The notes under the pieces: generated by a model
Database searches by the model: none
Told to the model about the DNA's origin: nothing
The model's input: the letters and a program-made list of their open reading frames with translations, nothing else
Made by a program: the position numbers and the translations under genes
Assembly: GCA_910579305.1 (NCBI GenBank)
Contig: CAJTTA010000006.1
Span: forward strand, 1-64,000
Length of the DNA stretch: 64,000 nucleotides
Source of the DNA: an uncultured Muribaculaceae bacterium
GTDB lineage: Bacteria; Bacteroidota; Bacteroidia; Bacteroidales; Muribaculaceae
Direction: 5' to 3'
Part shown: one piece after another, positions 22,779-31,615 of the stretch
Layout: every line of letters starts with the position of its first letter
How positions within the stretch are numbered: position 1 is the stretch's first letter

Positions 22779-24353
22779 ATGGGTACCTTAGCAAGCTACA
22801 TGGCGCAATCGGCCCTGGTGATGACCATGCTATATCTCGCCTATAAGTGGCTGATGGCATCCACCACTTTCCTCTCGCTGAACCGCGCTGCCCTCCTGGG
22901 CATATACATAGTCTCCTGGTCGCTGCCCGCCCTCCTGCCTCTGCTGGAGAACGGCTCCGATGAGACAGCGGCCATCTCCGTGGGCCTCCGGGCCTTATCA
23001 CTCGCGCCGGAAGCCGCACCGGCCTCCCCCTCCACCGACTGGTGGCGTGTAGCCTTGTGGATATATATGGCCGGGGGAGCCGCCACCCTCGGCGTCACCG
23101 TCGCGGGAATCATGCGCATGAGGCGCATTATCCTGTCCGGCACCCGCTCTGAAGAGAACGGATATGTGAAGATAGTGAGCCGGGCCGCACCGGGGCCCTT
23201 CAGCTGGGGCAGATACATCGTGCTGCGCCCTTGTGACTGCGACTCTTCCATGGTCATGGTCATGGCTCATGAGGAGGCACACCTCCGGCAACTGCACTGG
23301 CTTGACCTTGTGGCCGCGCAGATCACCGTAATCCTGCAATGGTTCTCTCCCGCCGCATGGCTCATGATGAGGGAGCTGAAGACGGTGCACGAATTCCAGG
23401 CCGACCGCGCCGTAGCCGGTGATGACCCGGTGGCCTATCAGATGATGCTATTGAAAAAGACTGTCGGCTCGAGTTTCCCGACCTTCACCGACAGTCTGAA
23501 TCACAGTCAAATTAAATTACGTATAACTATGATGATGACTAAAAGAACAAGTCCGTCACGCAAGATGACGGCGCTCGCGCTCCCCGCAATGGCGACGCTC
23601 GCTGCAATGACACTCTCTCAGCCTGCAGTGGCCGACGTAGTGCTGCGCATAAGCAGCGCCACCGTCACAAACGGTGAGAATCACGACCGCAAAGTTACTA
23701 AATCCGCTCCATCCGCGCAAATGCCACGAGCCGTGAGCACAGCCGATGACATAGTTACCGAAGAGAAGGACGCCGATGCCGTCACTCAGGTCTCTTCGCA
23801 GACAGAAGATACGTCGGAGACGGTGACGGAAGAACTCAGTGTGATCAGTATAGACAAAACCTCCGGCAGCTCCGGGCCGGCAATGGCGATATTCATAGAC
23901 GGAAAGGAATCCAAGGGCGACCTCTCAGCCGTAAACCCTCATGACATAGTGGCCATGCAGATAATCAAGAATGATCCGGATTATCCCGACGGCAAAATCA
24001 TGATAACTACCGTGAACGCCGCCGACGGCGCGGCCACTGTAGCGGTCGCATCCGAGAAATGCGCGGAATTCAAGGGTGGCCAAAAAGCCCTCATGCGGTT
24101 CCTTGCCGATAACATAAAGTATCCGGCCGAAGCCAAGGAGGCAGGCGTGAGCGGTCGTGTGGTGGTGAGCTTCACAATCGAGGCCGACGGCACGGTGAGC
24201 GATCCACAGATAGTGAGGGGGCAACACCCCGCGCTCGACAAGGAGGCCCTGCGAGTGGTGAGACTCTCCGGCGGACAATGGATACCAGGCAGCAACGGCG
24301 GCACTCCCGTGGCCACCCGATACACCGTCCCCATCTCCTTCAAGACAAAATAA
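22779..24353 (+). CDS. M56 (BlaR1-like) membrane metallopeptidase fused to a TonB domain
   Basis: 524 residues. An N-terminal membrane region (helices near 9-27, 38-56, 90-112, and about 175-195) encloses the zinc motif HEEAH (164-168) and EFQAD (about 206-210). A further membrane helix near 265-285 leads to a periplasmic linker of about 150 residues (PSG-type, containing SVISIDKTSGS and FIDGKES). A C-terminal TonB-type domain follows (about 435-524: IKYPAEAKEAGVSGRVVVSFTIEADGTVSDPQIV). A BlaR1 sensor would instead carry a penicillin-binding domain here. This M56-TonB fusion recurs in Bacteroidetes beside BlaI regulators; the signal it senses is unknown. Confidence 0.9.
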   Translation: MGTLASYMAQSALVMTMLYLAYKWLMASTTFLSLNRAALLGIYIVSWSLPALLPLLENGSDETAAISVGLRALSLAPEAAPASPSTDWWRVALWIYMAGGAATLGVTVAGIMRMRRIILSGTRSEENGYVKIVSRAAPGPFSWGRYIVLRPCDCDSSMVMVMAHEEAHLRQLHWLDLVAAQITVILQWFSPAAWLMMRELKTVHEFQADRAVAGDDPVAYQMMLLKKTVGSSFPTFTDSLNHSQIKLRITMMMTKRTSPSRKMTALALPAMATLAAMTLSQPAVADVVLRISSATVTNGENHDRKVTKSAPSAQMPRAVSTADDIVTEEKDADAVTQVSSQTEDTSETVTEELSVISIDKTSGSSGPAMAIFIDGKESKGDLSAVNPHDIVAMQIIKNDPDYPDGKIMITTVNAADGAATVAVASEKCAEFKGGQKALMRFLADNIKYPAEAKEAGVSGRVVVSFTIEADGTVSDPQIVRGQHPALDKEALRVVRLSGGQWIPGSNGGTPVATRYTVPISFKTK

Positions 24354-24413
24354 TCCCCACATCCTCCGAACGCATCTCAATCCATATAGGCTTTTCAGGA
24401 TTATAAATCATTT

Positions 24414-24452
24414 CAGGCTGCGCCGTGATCAAGGTCATTACGGCGCAGCCTG
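24414..24452 (+). terminator. Terminator after the BlaI/M56 operon
   Basis: A perfect 13-bp stem, CAGGCTGCGCCGT (24414-24426) with ACGGCGCAGCCTG (24440-24452), then TCTTCCTAAT. It lies 60 nt after the M56 gene's stop. The T tract is weak. Confidence 0.7.
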
Positions 24453-24497
24453 TCTTCCTAATATGGCGCGGAATTTGGGAGGCACGTTTTTTTTCAT

Positions 24498-24505
24498 TAC
24501 ATTTG
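24498..24505 (+). promoter_or_regulatory. -7 box for DUF4254-GT9
   Basis: TACATTTG at 24498-24505 puts the transcript start near 24512, only about 12 nt before the ATG at 24524. This rules out the longer in-frame start at 24425. Confidence 0.65.
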
Positions 24506-24523
24506 CAAAAAATCTACTCACTC

Positions 24524-25132
24524 ATGTCTTACACTGATAAAGCCAACGAGATATTCGACCGTGCTGTGCGCGAATACCACATTACCGACTGCATAGATAC
24601 CCCCTGCCCCAATCCCTATGAACCGGGCTCCACAGAGCATACCCTCTACGCCAAATGCTGGGTGGACGCGGCACAGTGGCACATGGAAGATGAAATACGT
24701 GTGCCCTCTCTGCCTGCCGACCAGGGCATGGTGCTGAAGCACCGCATAGACGCCTCCAATCAGCTCCGCACCGACATGGTGGAGGAGATAGACTCTATGC
24801 TGCGTGACAAATACCGCGACGTGAAGCCACTCCCCTCCGCATCCATCAACACCGAAAGCCCGGCCTGGGCCATAGACCGCCTCTCCATCCTCGCCCTCAA
24901 GCTATGGCACATGCGCGAACAGGCCGAACGCGCCGATGCCTCTGCCGCACACCGCGCCACTGCCGCCGGCAAGCTCGCAGTGCTTGAGGAGCAGCGCCAA
25001 GACCTCTCATCGGCCATCGACACTCTGCTTGAGGATATCGCCGCCGGACGCAAGTACATGAAAGTATACAGGCAGATGAAGCTCTACAATGACCCGGAGA
25101 CAAATCCCGCCATCTCCCGCGCCAAGAAATGA
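24524..25132 (+). CDS. DUF4254 protein
   Basis: 202 residues from the ATG at 24524 (MSYTDKANEIFDRAV), matching the usual length and N-terminus of DUF4254 proteins. It is largely alpha-helical and soluble, with the typical AWAIDRLSILALKLWHMREQ and VYRQMKLYNDPE segments. In Bacteroidetes this family stands next to a GT9 glycosyltransferase, as here, where the two genes overlap by 4 nt (ATGA). It may assist LPS-core or other glycolipid assembly, but its biochemical role is not known. Confidence 0.82.
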   Translation: MSYTDKANEIFDRAVREYHITDCIDTPCPNPYEPGSTEHTLYAKCWVDAAQWHMEDEIRVPSLPADQGMVLKHRIDASNQLRTDMVEEIDSMLRDKYRDVKPLPSASINTESPAWAIDRLSILALKLWHMREQAERADASAAHRATAAGKLAVLEEQRQDLSSAIDTLLEDIAAGRKYMKVYRQMKLYNDPETNPAISRAKK

Positions 25133-26232
25133 AATCCCGCGAAATAAAGAATGTGCTGATAGCGCGCTTCTCCGCTCTGGGGGATGTGGCCATGACCATA
25201 CCGGTGGTATACAACATGTGCCGCTCCAATGAGCAGGTGCGCTTCATCTTCATCACCCGCCGCCTTCCCTCCACCATCTTCCTCAACAAGCCCGCCAATC
25301 TTGAGGTGCTGCCCATAGAGCTCGACCACTACAGGGGCATAGCAGGCATGCGTCGGCTCGCATCGGAGCTGAAGGAGGCCTACGGCCTTGACGCCTTTGC
25401 CGACCTGCATGGCTCGCTGCGCACGCGCCTGCTGCGCTTCTTCCTGCGCCTGAGCGGGGTCAAGACGGCATGCATCCACAAGCAGCGATTGCGCCGCAAC
25501 GCACTCACCCGCGCCCGCAAAAAGGTGATGCTTCCGCTCACTCCCACCCGCGCGCGCTACCGCGAGGTCTTCTGGAATCTCGGACTTCCGCGCGAGGACA
25601 GCTTCGATCATATCTTCCAGGGAGCCGAACCTTCGCCCGAAGTCTACGCCGCAGCCACGCCGCCGCGTGAGCAGGGAGAGCAGTGGATAGCCGTGGCCCC
25701 CTTTGCTGCCCACGCCGGAAAGATTTATCCGCTCGACCTCATGGAGCAAGTAGTGGCCGAGCTGGCCGCCCGCAGGGACTTCAAGATATTTCTGTTCGGA
25801 GCCGGAGGCGAGGAGTCGGCCACACTGGCGCGCTGGCGGGCGCGCTATGGCGAGCAGCTCATCAACATGGCCGAACTGCGGCTGGGTCTTCCCGCCGAGA
25901 TGGCGCTGCTGCGGCATTGCTCCGTGATGCTCTCCATGGACTCGGCCAACATGCACCTGGCCTCTCTGGTGCGCCTGCGCGTGGTGAGTATATGGGGCGC
26001 CACCCACCCCTACTGCGGCTTCATGGGCTGGCACCAGAGGCGCGAAGACGCGGTGCAGCTCGACATGGTGTGCCGCCCCTGCTCCATCTATGGCAACCGC
26101 CCCTGCCGGCGCGGCGACTACCACTGTCTGCGCGGAATCCAGCCGGCCTACATCATCTCACACATCGACCGCCTGCTCAAGCTTCAGGATGACAAAAAAG
26201 CCGGGAAGCAGTCTCCCGGCCCTGTGGCATGA
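25129..26232 (+). CDS. Family 9 glycosyltransferase (heptosyltransferase-like)
   Basis: 367 residues of ADP-heptose:LPS heptosyltransferase type, with N-terminal VLIARFSALGDVAMTIPVVY, central WIAVAPFAAHAGKIYP (sugar-donor region) and MLSMDSANMHLASLVRLRVVSIWGATHPYCGF near the C-terminal donor site. It acts at the cytoplasmic face of the inner membrane on lipid A-core or a related acceptor. The last codons, from 26194 on, double as the terminator of the convergent operon. Confidence 0.88.
   Translation: MKSREIKNVLIARFSALGDVAMTIPVVYNMCRSNEQVRFIFITRRLPSTIFLNKPANLEVLPIELDHYRGIAGMRRLASELKEAYGLDAFADLHGSLRTRLLRFFLRLSGVKTACIHKQRLRRNALTRARKKVMLPLTPTRARYREVFWNLGLPREDSFDHIFQGAEPSPEVYAAATPPREQGEQWIAVAPFAAHAGKIYPLDLMEQVVAELAARRDFKIFLFGAGGEESATLARWRARYGEQLINMAELRLGLPAEMALLRHCSVMLSMDSANMHLASLVRLRVVSIWGATHPYCGFMGWHQRREDAVQLDMVCRPCSIYGNRPCRRGDYHCLRGIQPAYIISHIDRLLKLQDDKKAGKQSPGPVA
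26194..26220 (-). terminator. Terminator of the tyrS-gmd-fcl-manC-DUF486 run, inside the GT9 gene
   Basis: On the minus strand GCCGGGAG-actgc-TTCCCGGC is followed by TTTTTTG, a textbook intrinsic terminator 31 nt past the DUF486 stop (26251). It lies wholly within the last codons of the convergent GT9 gene (encoding the DDKKAGKQSPGP tail). Confidence 0.8.
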
Positions 26233-26250
26233 CCATATGATGGTCAATTC

Positions 26251-26628
26251 TTATTTCGAGGGAAGAAACACAAAATAGACGGCGCCTACGAGACAAAGGA
26301 ATGCCGCCACATGATTCCACTGCAGCTTCGTGCCCTGAAACATGAACAGGGCCACAACAGTGAAGACCACGAGAGTTATGACCTCCTGCATGACCTTGAG
26401 CTGCATGAGCGTGAAGGGGCCGCCGTTGTCGATGAAGCCTATGCGGTTGGCCGGCACCTGGAAGGCATATTCAAGCAGGGCTATGCACCAGGAGAAGAGA
26501 ATCACCCCTATGAGAGGCCAGTTGCGAGAGATGCCGGTGGCCTGGAGCTTGAGGTGGCCATACCAAGCGAAGGTCATGAACACGTTCGACACGACCAGCA
26601 GCAGGACTGTGAGCAAGGTGGGTCTCAT
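26251..26628 (-). CDS. DMT-superfamily small membrane protein (DUF486)
   Basis: 125 residues with four predicted transmembrane helices (about 3-22, 38-56, 75-95, 103-121). The DUF486 stretches FAWYGHL, LFSWCIALLEYAFQVPANRIGF and LKVMQEVITLVVF are recognisable. The fold is that of half an EamA-type transporter, so it may work as a dimer. Substrate unknown. It starts 4 nt after manC and is the last gene of the run. Confidence 0.88.
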   Translation of the reverse strand: MRPTLLTVLLLVVSNVFMTFAWYGHLKLQATGISRNWPLIGVILFSWCIALLEYAFQVPANRIGFIDNGGPFTLMQLKVMQEVITLVVFTVVALFMFQGTKLQWNHVAAFLCLVGAVYFVFLPSK

Positions 26629-26632
26629 AGCA

Positions 26633-27937
26633 TCAGCATGTTTCCGGCCATTCGAAAGGGAAGCGCTCTATGTCTTCCTCCACGAGATGGGATCCTGTCT
26701 GCACTTCTATGAACGTGAGAGGAGTGTGAGCCAGCAACGCATGCTTCTGCCCGCGGGGGATGCGCACCACATCTCCCCTCCCCACCGAATGGCTCTCTCC
26801 GTCGAGCACGATGGTGCCCGTGCCATCGATGAATGTCCACACCTCATCGCGGTGCGTGTGTCTCTGATAGGATATGGAGCAGCCGGGATTGAGAGTGAGC
26901 TGCTTTGTGAGGGCGCTGTAGCCGTCGGGAAACTCTGCCGTATCCACCACCTTGTAGACACCCCAGCGCCTTTCTTCATACATGGGACGGGCCGCCAGCC
27001 TGTCCACCTCATCCTTGATGGAGGCGGAGACCGACTTGTCGGCCACCAGTATGCCGTCGGGCGAAGCCGCCACTATCAGGCCGGAGGCTCCGTGCAGCAG
27101 CAGAGGGATGTTAAGCTCATTGATCACCGTGCAGCCTCGCGAGGCCTCCACATGAGTGTTGCCTATCGCCTGCTGCGGGAGAAGGAGCGAGAGAGCCTCC
27201 CAGGTGCCTAGATCCTGCCATTCGCCACAGTAAGGCACGCACATGGCCCCCTGCGTGCGCTCGGCCACATTGCGGTCGAAGCTTCCGGGAGATGCGAGCA
27301 GGGCGCTCAGAGGGGTGAGGAACGAGGGCAGGAAGGCAAACACGCCGGCATTCCAGAAGGCGCCCCGCGCTATGAGGGCGGCGGCATCGGCTGCCGCCGG
27401 CTTCTCGGCAAAGCGCGCCACGCTACAGAGGCTTTCCTGCTCCGCCCCGGGGGAGGGCAGTATATAGCCATAGCGCGGAGAGGGCTCTCGGGCCGGCACT
27501 CCCATCAGCACGAGGGGCGCCTTCTTTTCCTTCACGGCCTCGGCCATGAGGCGCAGGGCCCGGAAGTAACCGGAATCGGTAAACGTGTCGCATGGCACCG
27601 CGATCACAGGCTCATCCGCCGAGATGCGCTTCTGTTCCAGCATCGAGGTCACGGCAAGCGCTATAGCCGGGCATGTGCCTCGACGCTCCTGCTCAATTAT
27701 GACGGGCACGCCCGCTCCGAGCTGCGCGCGCAGGGCGTCGAGCTGAGGGGCGGGTGCCACGGCCGTCATGGCCACCCCGGGAAGGGATGTGCGCAACTGC
27801 CGCACCATGCGCTCCACCATCGACTCCCGACGCCCGTCGGGGGCCTGGAGAAGGCGCAGATATTGTTTGGCACGTGTACCGTTGGAGATTGGCCACAGAC
27901 GGCGTCCGGGGCCGCCACAGAGCAGAAGTATGTGCAT
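26633..27937 (-). CDS. manC: Mannose-1-phosphate guanylyltransferase with C-terminal cupin
   Basis: 434 residues making GDP-mannose from mannose 1-phosphate and GTP. The N-terminal nucleotidyltransferase carries LLCGGPGRRLWPISNGTRAKQYL (loop GGxGxRLWPxS) and MGVPAREPSPRYGYI. The C-terminal part (about 330-434: GVYKVVD... CSISYQRHTHRDEVWTFIDGTG) is a cupin like the mannose-6-phosphate isomerase half of bifunctional ManC/XanB, so it may be bifunctional. GDP-mannose is the substrate of the gmd and fcl products encoded just upstream. Confidence 0.92.
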   Translation of the reverse strand: MHILLLCGGPGRRLWPISNGTRAKQYLRLLQAPDGRRESMVERMVRQLRTSLPGVAMTAVAPAPQLDALRAQLGAGVPVIIEQERRGTCPAIALAVTSMLEQKRISADEPVIAVPCDTFTDSGYFRALRLMAEAVKEKKAPLVLMGVPAREPSPRYGYILPSPGAEQESLCSVARFAEKPAAADAAALIARGAFWNAGVFAFLPSFLTPLSALLASPGSFDRNVAERTQGAMCVPYCGEWQDLGTWEALSLLLPQQAIGNTHVEASRGCTVINELNIPLLLHGASGLIVAASPDGILVADKSVSASIKDEVDRLAARPMYEERRWGVYKVVDTAEFPDGYSALTKQLTLNPGCSISYQRHTHRDEVWTFIDGTGTIVLDGESHSVGRGDVVRIPRGQKHALLAHTPLTFIEVQTGSHLVEEDIERFPFEWPETC

Positions 27938-27978
27938 GGTAAACAGATATTGGTTACATGAAGAGAGAGAGGCTGTAA

Positions 27979-28920
27979 TTATCGCTCGGCTCGCATGGGG
28001 TTGGATAGAAAATCCTCATAGGTGAGACGCAGCCCCTCTTCAAGCTCGGTGCTGTAAGTCCAACCCATCGCGGCCGCCTTGCTCACATCGAGAAGCTTGC
28101 GGGGAGTGCCGTTGGGCTTTGAGGTATCCCACTCGATTGCCCCGGTGTAGCCCACAGTGCGGGCCACGAGCTCCGTGAGCTCGCGTATGGTGAGTTCCTT
28201 TCCGGTGCCTGCATTCACGGTCTCTTCACCTGAATAATTCCGCATGAGGAAGAGACACAGCGAGGCCAGATCGTCCACATACATGAATTCGCGCAGCGGG
28301 CTTCCGTCGCCCCAGCATGTCACCGTGTCGAGCCCTTTCTCCCGAGCCTCGTGGAAGCGGCGCAGCAGGGCCGGAAGCACGTGAGAGTGCGTGGGGTGGT
28401 AATTGTCGCCCGGGCCATAGAGATTGGTGGGCATGACGGAGATGAAGTCGGCGCCGTACTGACGGCGCAGGTAGGCGCAGTAGCGCAGGCCCGAGATCTT
28501 GGCCAGGGCGTAGGCTTCATTGGTCTGCTCCAGCGCTGACGTGAGCAGGCAGTCTTCCTTCATGGGCTGGGGGGCGAGACGCGGATATATACATGACGAG
28601 CCGAGGAAGAGAAGCTTGCGGCAGCCGCACTGCCAGGCTGAGTGAATGACGTTCATCTCAAGCATCATGTTGTCGTACATGAAGTCGGCCGGCGCGTCAT
28701 TGTTGGCCTGGATTCCCCCGACCTTGGCGGCGGCCAGGAAGACATATTCGGGACGCTCTGCCTCAAAGAAGTCGCGCACAGCCTGCTGGCAGGTAAGATC
28801 CAGCTCGGCATGCGTGCGGGTTATTATATTGTCATAGCCCTCGGCGCGCAGGGCTCGCACTATGGCCGAGCCCACCATACCGCGGTGGCCGGCCACATAT
28901 ATCTTGGAATTCCTGTCCAT
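27979..28920 (-). CDS. fcl: GDP-L-fucose synthase
   Basis: Epimerises and reduces GDP-4-keto-6-deoxymannose to GDP-L-fucose with NADPH. 313 residues with the SDR Rossmann motif VAGHRGMVGSAIVRAL, catalytic Ser in FLGSSCIYP, and YxxxK in YALAKISGLRYC, plus NLYGPGDN. It lies 10 nt after gmd, completing the two-step GDP-mannose to GDP-fucose route. In Bacteroidales GDP-fucose feeds capsule and protein glycosylation. Confidence 0.96.
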   Translation of the reverse strand: MDRNSKIYVAGHRGMVGSAIVRALRAEGYDNIITRTHAELDLTCQQAVRDFFEAERPEYVFLAAAKVGGIQANNDAPADFMYDNMMLEMNVIHSAWQCGCRKLLFLGSSCIYPRLAPQPMKEDCLLTSALEQTNEAYALAKISGLRYCAYLRRQYGADFISVMPTNLYGPGDNYHPTHSHVLPALLRRFHEAREKGLDTVTCWGDGSPLREFMYVDDLASLCLFLMRNYSGEETVNAGTGKELTIRELTELVARTVGYTGAIEWDTSKPNGTPRKLLDVSKAAAMGWTYSTELEEGLRLTYEDFLSNPMRAER

Positions 28921-28930
28921 TTACGTAATG

Positions 28931-30019
28931 TTATTTCACTATGCCTTTCTCCAGATATTCGGCCAGATTAAGCTTGACCTGCTCGCCGGCCCTCTCCACT
29001 GCAACCCGGGCCATGTCGGAGTCCACCATGAGATTCACAAGCTGCTCGAAGCTGGTCTTGCGCGGGTCCCAGCCAAGTCTCTCTCTCGCCTTGGAGGGGT
29101 CGCCCAGAAGATTCACCACATCGGTGGGGCGATAGAAATCGGGGGATACCTCCACGAGCACCCTGCCCGTCTTCACGTCTATACCCTTCTCGTTCTCCCC
29201 CTCTCCCTCAAAGCGCAGCTCTATGCCGGCGCGGCGGAAGGCGAGGGTGCAGAACTCGCGCACGGAGTGCTGCTCGCCTGTGGCTATGACATAGTCATCG
29301 GGCGCAGACTGCTGGAGGATGAGCCACATGCACTCCACATAGTCGGGCGCGTAGCCCCAATCGCGCAGGGAACTGAGATTGCCCAGGAGGAGCTTCTGTT
29401 GCTTTCCCTGGGCTATGCGGGCGGCGGCAAGAGTGATCTTGCGGGTCACGAATGTCTCGCCGCGGCGCTCGCTCTCATGGTTGAAGAGGATGCCGGAGCA
29501 CGCATATATGCCGTAGGCCTCACGGTATTCCCTCACTATCCAGAAGCCATAGAGCTTTGCCACGGCATATGGTGAATAGGGATGGAAGGGGGTAAGCTCA
29601 TTCTGAGGCACCTGCTCCACCTTGCCGTAGAGCTCCGAGGTAGAGGCCTGGTAGAAGCGGCATGTGGAAGCGAGTCCGCACTGACGTATCCCCTCAAGCA
29701 GACGCAGGACACCGGTGGCCACGACGTTGGCCGTGTATTCCGGAGCGTCAAACGATACCTGCACGTGGCTCTGTGCGGCCAGATTGTATATTTCATCGGG
29801 GCGCACCTTGCTCAGCACCTGTGTGACAGAGAGCGAGTCGGTGAGGTCGGCGTAATGCAGATGAAAATGCGGATGCCCCTCAAGATGGGCTATGCGCTCG
29901 CGGAAGTCTACGGAGGAACGGCGTATGGTGCCGTGCACATCGTAGCCCTTCTCCAGCAGGAATTCGGCCAGATATGAACCGTCCTGTCCCGTGACGCCTG
30001 TTATAAGAGCTTTCTTCAT
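28931..30019 (-). CDS. gmd: GDP-mannose 4,6-dehydratase
   Basis: Converts GDP-mannose to GDP-4-keto-6-deoxymannose, the first committed step to GDP-fucose. 362 residues, with N-terminal ALITGVTGQDGSYLAEFLLEKGYDVHG, the active-site region QASTSELYGKVEQVPQNELTPFHPYSPYAVAKLYG and FNHESERRGETFVTRKI, all diagnostic. It is 43 nt downstream of tyrS. The gap holds a short GCGCG hairpin but no clear promoter. Confidence 0.97.
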   Translation of the reverse strand: MKKALITGVTGQDGSYLAEFLLEKGYDVHGTIRRSSVDFRERIAHLEGHPHFHLHYADLTDSLSVTQVLSKVRPDEIYNLAAQSHVQVSFDAPEYTANVVATGVLRLLEGIRQCGLASTCRFYQASTSELYGKVEQVPQNELTPFHPYSPYAVAKLYGFWIVREYREAYGIYACSGILFNHESERRGETFVTRKITLAAARIAQGKQQKLLLGNLSSLRDWGYAPDYVECMWLILQQSAPDDYVIATGEQHSVREFCTLAFRRAGIELRFEGEGENEKGIDVKTGRVLVEVSPDFYRPTDVVNLLGDPSKARERLGWDPRKTSFEQLVNLMVDSDMARVAVERAGEQVKLNLAEYLEKGIVK

Positions 30020-30062
30020 GATTCGTCGTTTCTTTGGGGAACGCGCTTTCGCGCTGTTTAGT

Positions 30063-31358
30063 TCACTCGCAGATTATGAGATAATAGTTCTTCTTGCCGC
30101 GCTGGGCCAGGATGTATTTATCGCCCAGGAGGAAAGAGGGGTCTATGGTGAGCGACTGGTCGGTCACTTTCTCCTTGTTGATGCTCAGGCCCCCCTGCTG
30201 GATCATCTTGCGGGCCTCACCCTTGCCGCCAAACACCTGTGTCTCCACGGCGAGGAGGTCGATTACGGGTATGCCTCCGGCGAGCTTCTCGCGGGAAACA
30301 GTGAAACGCGGCACGCCGTCGAAGACGTCGAGCAGGGTCTGCTCATCGAGCGAGCGCAGCGCCTCGCCGGCCTTGTTGGAGAAGAGGATGGTGCTCGCGC
30401 GGCGGGCGGCCTCCAGGGCCTCCTCTCCGTGCACCATCACTGTCACTTCCTCTGCCAGACGCTTCTGCATGGGGCGCAGGCCGGGATCCTTGTCGTGCTC
30501 CTCGCGCAGGGAGGCTATCTCCTCGCGGGAGAGGAAGGTGAAGATCTTCAGGTATTTCTCGGCATCATCATCGGAGACGTTGAGCCAGAACTGGTAGAAC
30601 TTGTAGGGGCTTGTGTATCGGGCGTCGAGCCATACGTTGCCGCTCTCCGTCTTGCCAAACTTTCCTCCGTCGGCCTTTGTGATGAGCGGGCATGTGAGAG
30701 CATAGGCCTCGCCACCTACGGTGCGGCGTATGAGCTCTGTGCCGGTGGTGATGTTGCCCCACTGGTCGGAGCCTCCCATCTGCAGGCGGCAGTTCTTCTC
30801 CCTGAATAGATGCAGGAAGTCGTATCCCTGCAGGAGCTGATATGTGAATTCCGTGAAGCTGAGTCCGTCGCGGGCCTCGCCGTTGAGGCGCTTCTTCACT
30901 GAGTCCTTGGCCATCATGTAGTTGACGGTGATATGCTTGCCCACCTCGCGCGCGAAGTCGAGGAAGGAGAATTCTTTCATCCAGTCATAGTTATTGACCA
31001 TCTCGGCGTGGTTCGGCGCATCGCTGTCAAAGTCGAGGAATCGGGAGAGCTGAGCCTTTATCGCCTCCTGGTTGTGACGCAGGGTCTCTTCGTTGAGCAG
31101 ATTGCGCTCGGCGCTCTTGCCCGATGGATCGCCTATCATGCCTGTGGCACCCCCCACGAGCGCCAGGGGCTTGTGGCCGCAGCGCTGGAAGTGGCGCAGA
31201 ATCATCACGCCGCAGAGATGACCTATGTGCAGGGAGTCGGCAGTGGGGTCTATGCCAAGATAGGCGGTGACCATTCCGCCCTTGGAGAGCAGCTCTTCAG
31301 TGCCCGGAATCATGGAGTGTATCATGCCGCGCCAGCGCAGCTCTTCTACGAAATTCAT
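30063..31358 (-). CDS. tyrS: Tyrosyl-tRNA synthetase
   Basis: Charges tRNA-Tyr in the cytoplasm. 431 residues, class I: HIGH-like motif SLHIGHLCGVM, tyrosine pocket MGGSDQWGNITTGTELI, KMSKS-like KFGKTESGN, and a C-terminal S4 RNA-binding domain (about 360-420: KMIQQGGLSINKEKVTD). First gene of the minus-strand run that continues into the GDP-fucose genes; it has a structured leader (31402-31442). Confidence 0.97.
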   Translation of the reverse strand: MNFVEELRWRGMIHSMIPGTEELLSKGGMVTAYLGIDPTADSLHIGHLCGVMILRHFQRCGHKPLALVGGATGMIGDPSGKSAERNLLNEETLRHNQEAIKAQLSRFLDFDSDAPNHAEMVNNYDWMKEFSFLDFAREVGKHITVNYMMAKDSVKKRLNGEARDGLSFTEFTYQLLQGYDFLHLFREKNCRLQMGGSDQWGNITTGTELIRRTVGGEAYALTCPLITKADGGKFGKTESGNVWLDARYTSPYKFYQFWLNVSDDDAEKYLKIFTFLSREEIASLREEHDKDPGLRPMQKRLAEEVTVMVHGEEALEAARRASTILFSNKAGEALRSLDEQTLLDVFDGVPRFTVSREKLAGGIPVIDLLAVETQVFGGKGEARKMIQQGGLSINKEKVTDQSLTIDPSFLLGDKYILAQRGKKNYYLIICE

Positions 31359-31401
31359 AATATGAGTGGGTTTATATTGTTACGGGATAATGCGCCGCCA
31401 C

Positions 31402-31442
31402 GTGCCCCGCGGGGCACGGTGTGGCTTCAACCCGCAAAGTTA
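31402..31442 (-). promoter_or_regulatory. tyrS promoter and palindromic leader
   Basis: The minus strand reads TAACTTTG at 31442-31435, a good -7 box. The transcribed leader of about 70 nt contains GTGCCCCGCGGGGCAC (31402-31417), a perfect 16-bp palindrome able to form a 6-bp GC hairpin with a CGCG loop. No T-box features were seen. It may be an operator or an RNA regulatory hairpin. Confidence 0.55.
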
Positions 31443-31573
31443 ATAAAAAGCCGCGATAATACGTGTTTATAAGTATTAAATTTGCAATTCCGGGCAAAAT
31501 TGACGCATGGCGGCTCAACCCTGTCAGAGTCAATACACGGGCATTGTTCATGTCCGGGAGAGGCCGACTTTAC

Positions 31574-31615
31574 AGAAAAAGAAAATCCACGCCCTCTCGC
31601 AGGAGGTCGTGGATT
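31574..31615 (-). terminator. Terminator after gapA
   Basis: AATCCACG (31584-31591) pairs with CGTGGATT (31608-31615), plus inner CCTC/GAGG. On the minus strand the stem is followed by TTCTTTTTC. It lies 44 nt beyond the gapA stop at 31659. The rest of the gene-free stretch 31443-31658 holds only a possible plus-strand -7 box (TAAATTTG near 31477) with no convincing gene. Confidence 0.75.

Noticed and set aside
22779..24353. Beta-lactam resistance operon
   Set aside because: The sensor lacks a penicillin-binding domain and no beta-lactamase or PBP2a gene is adjacent.
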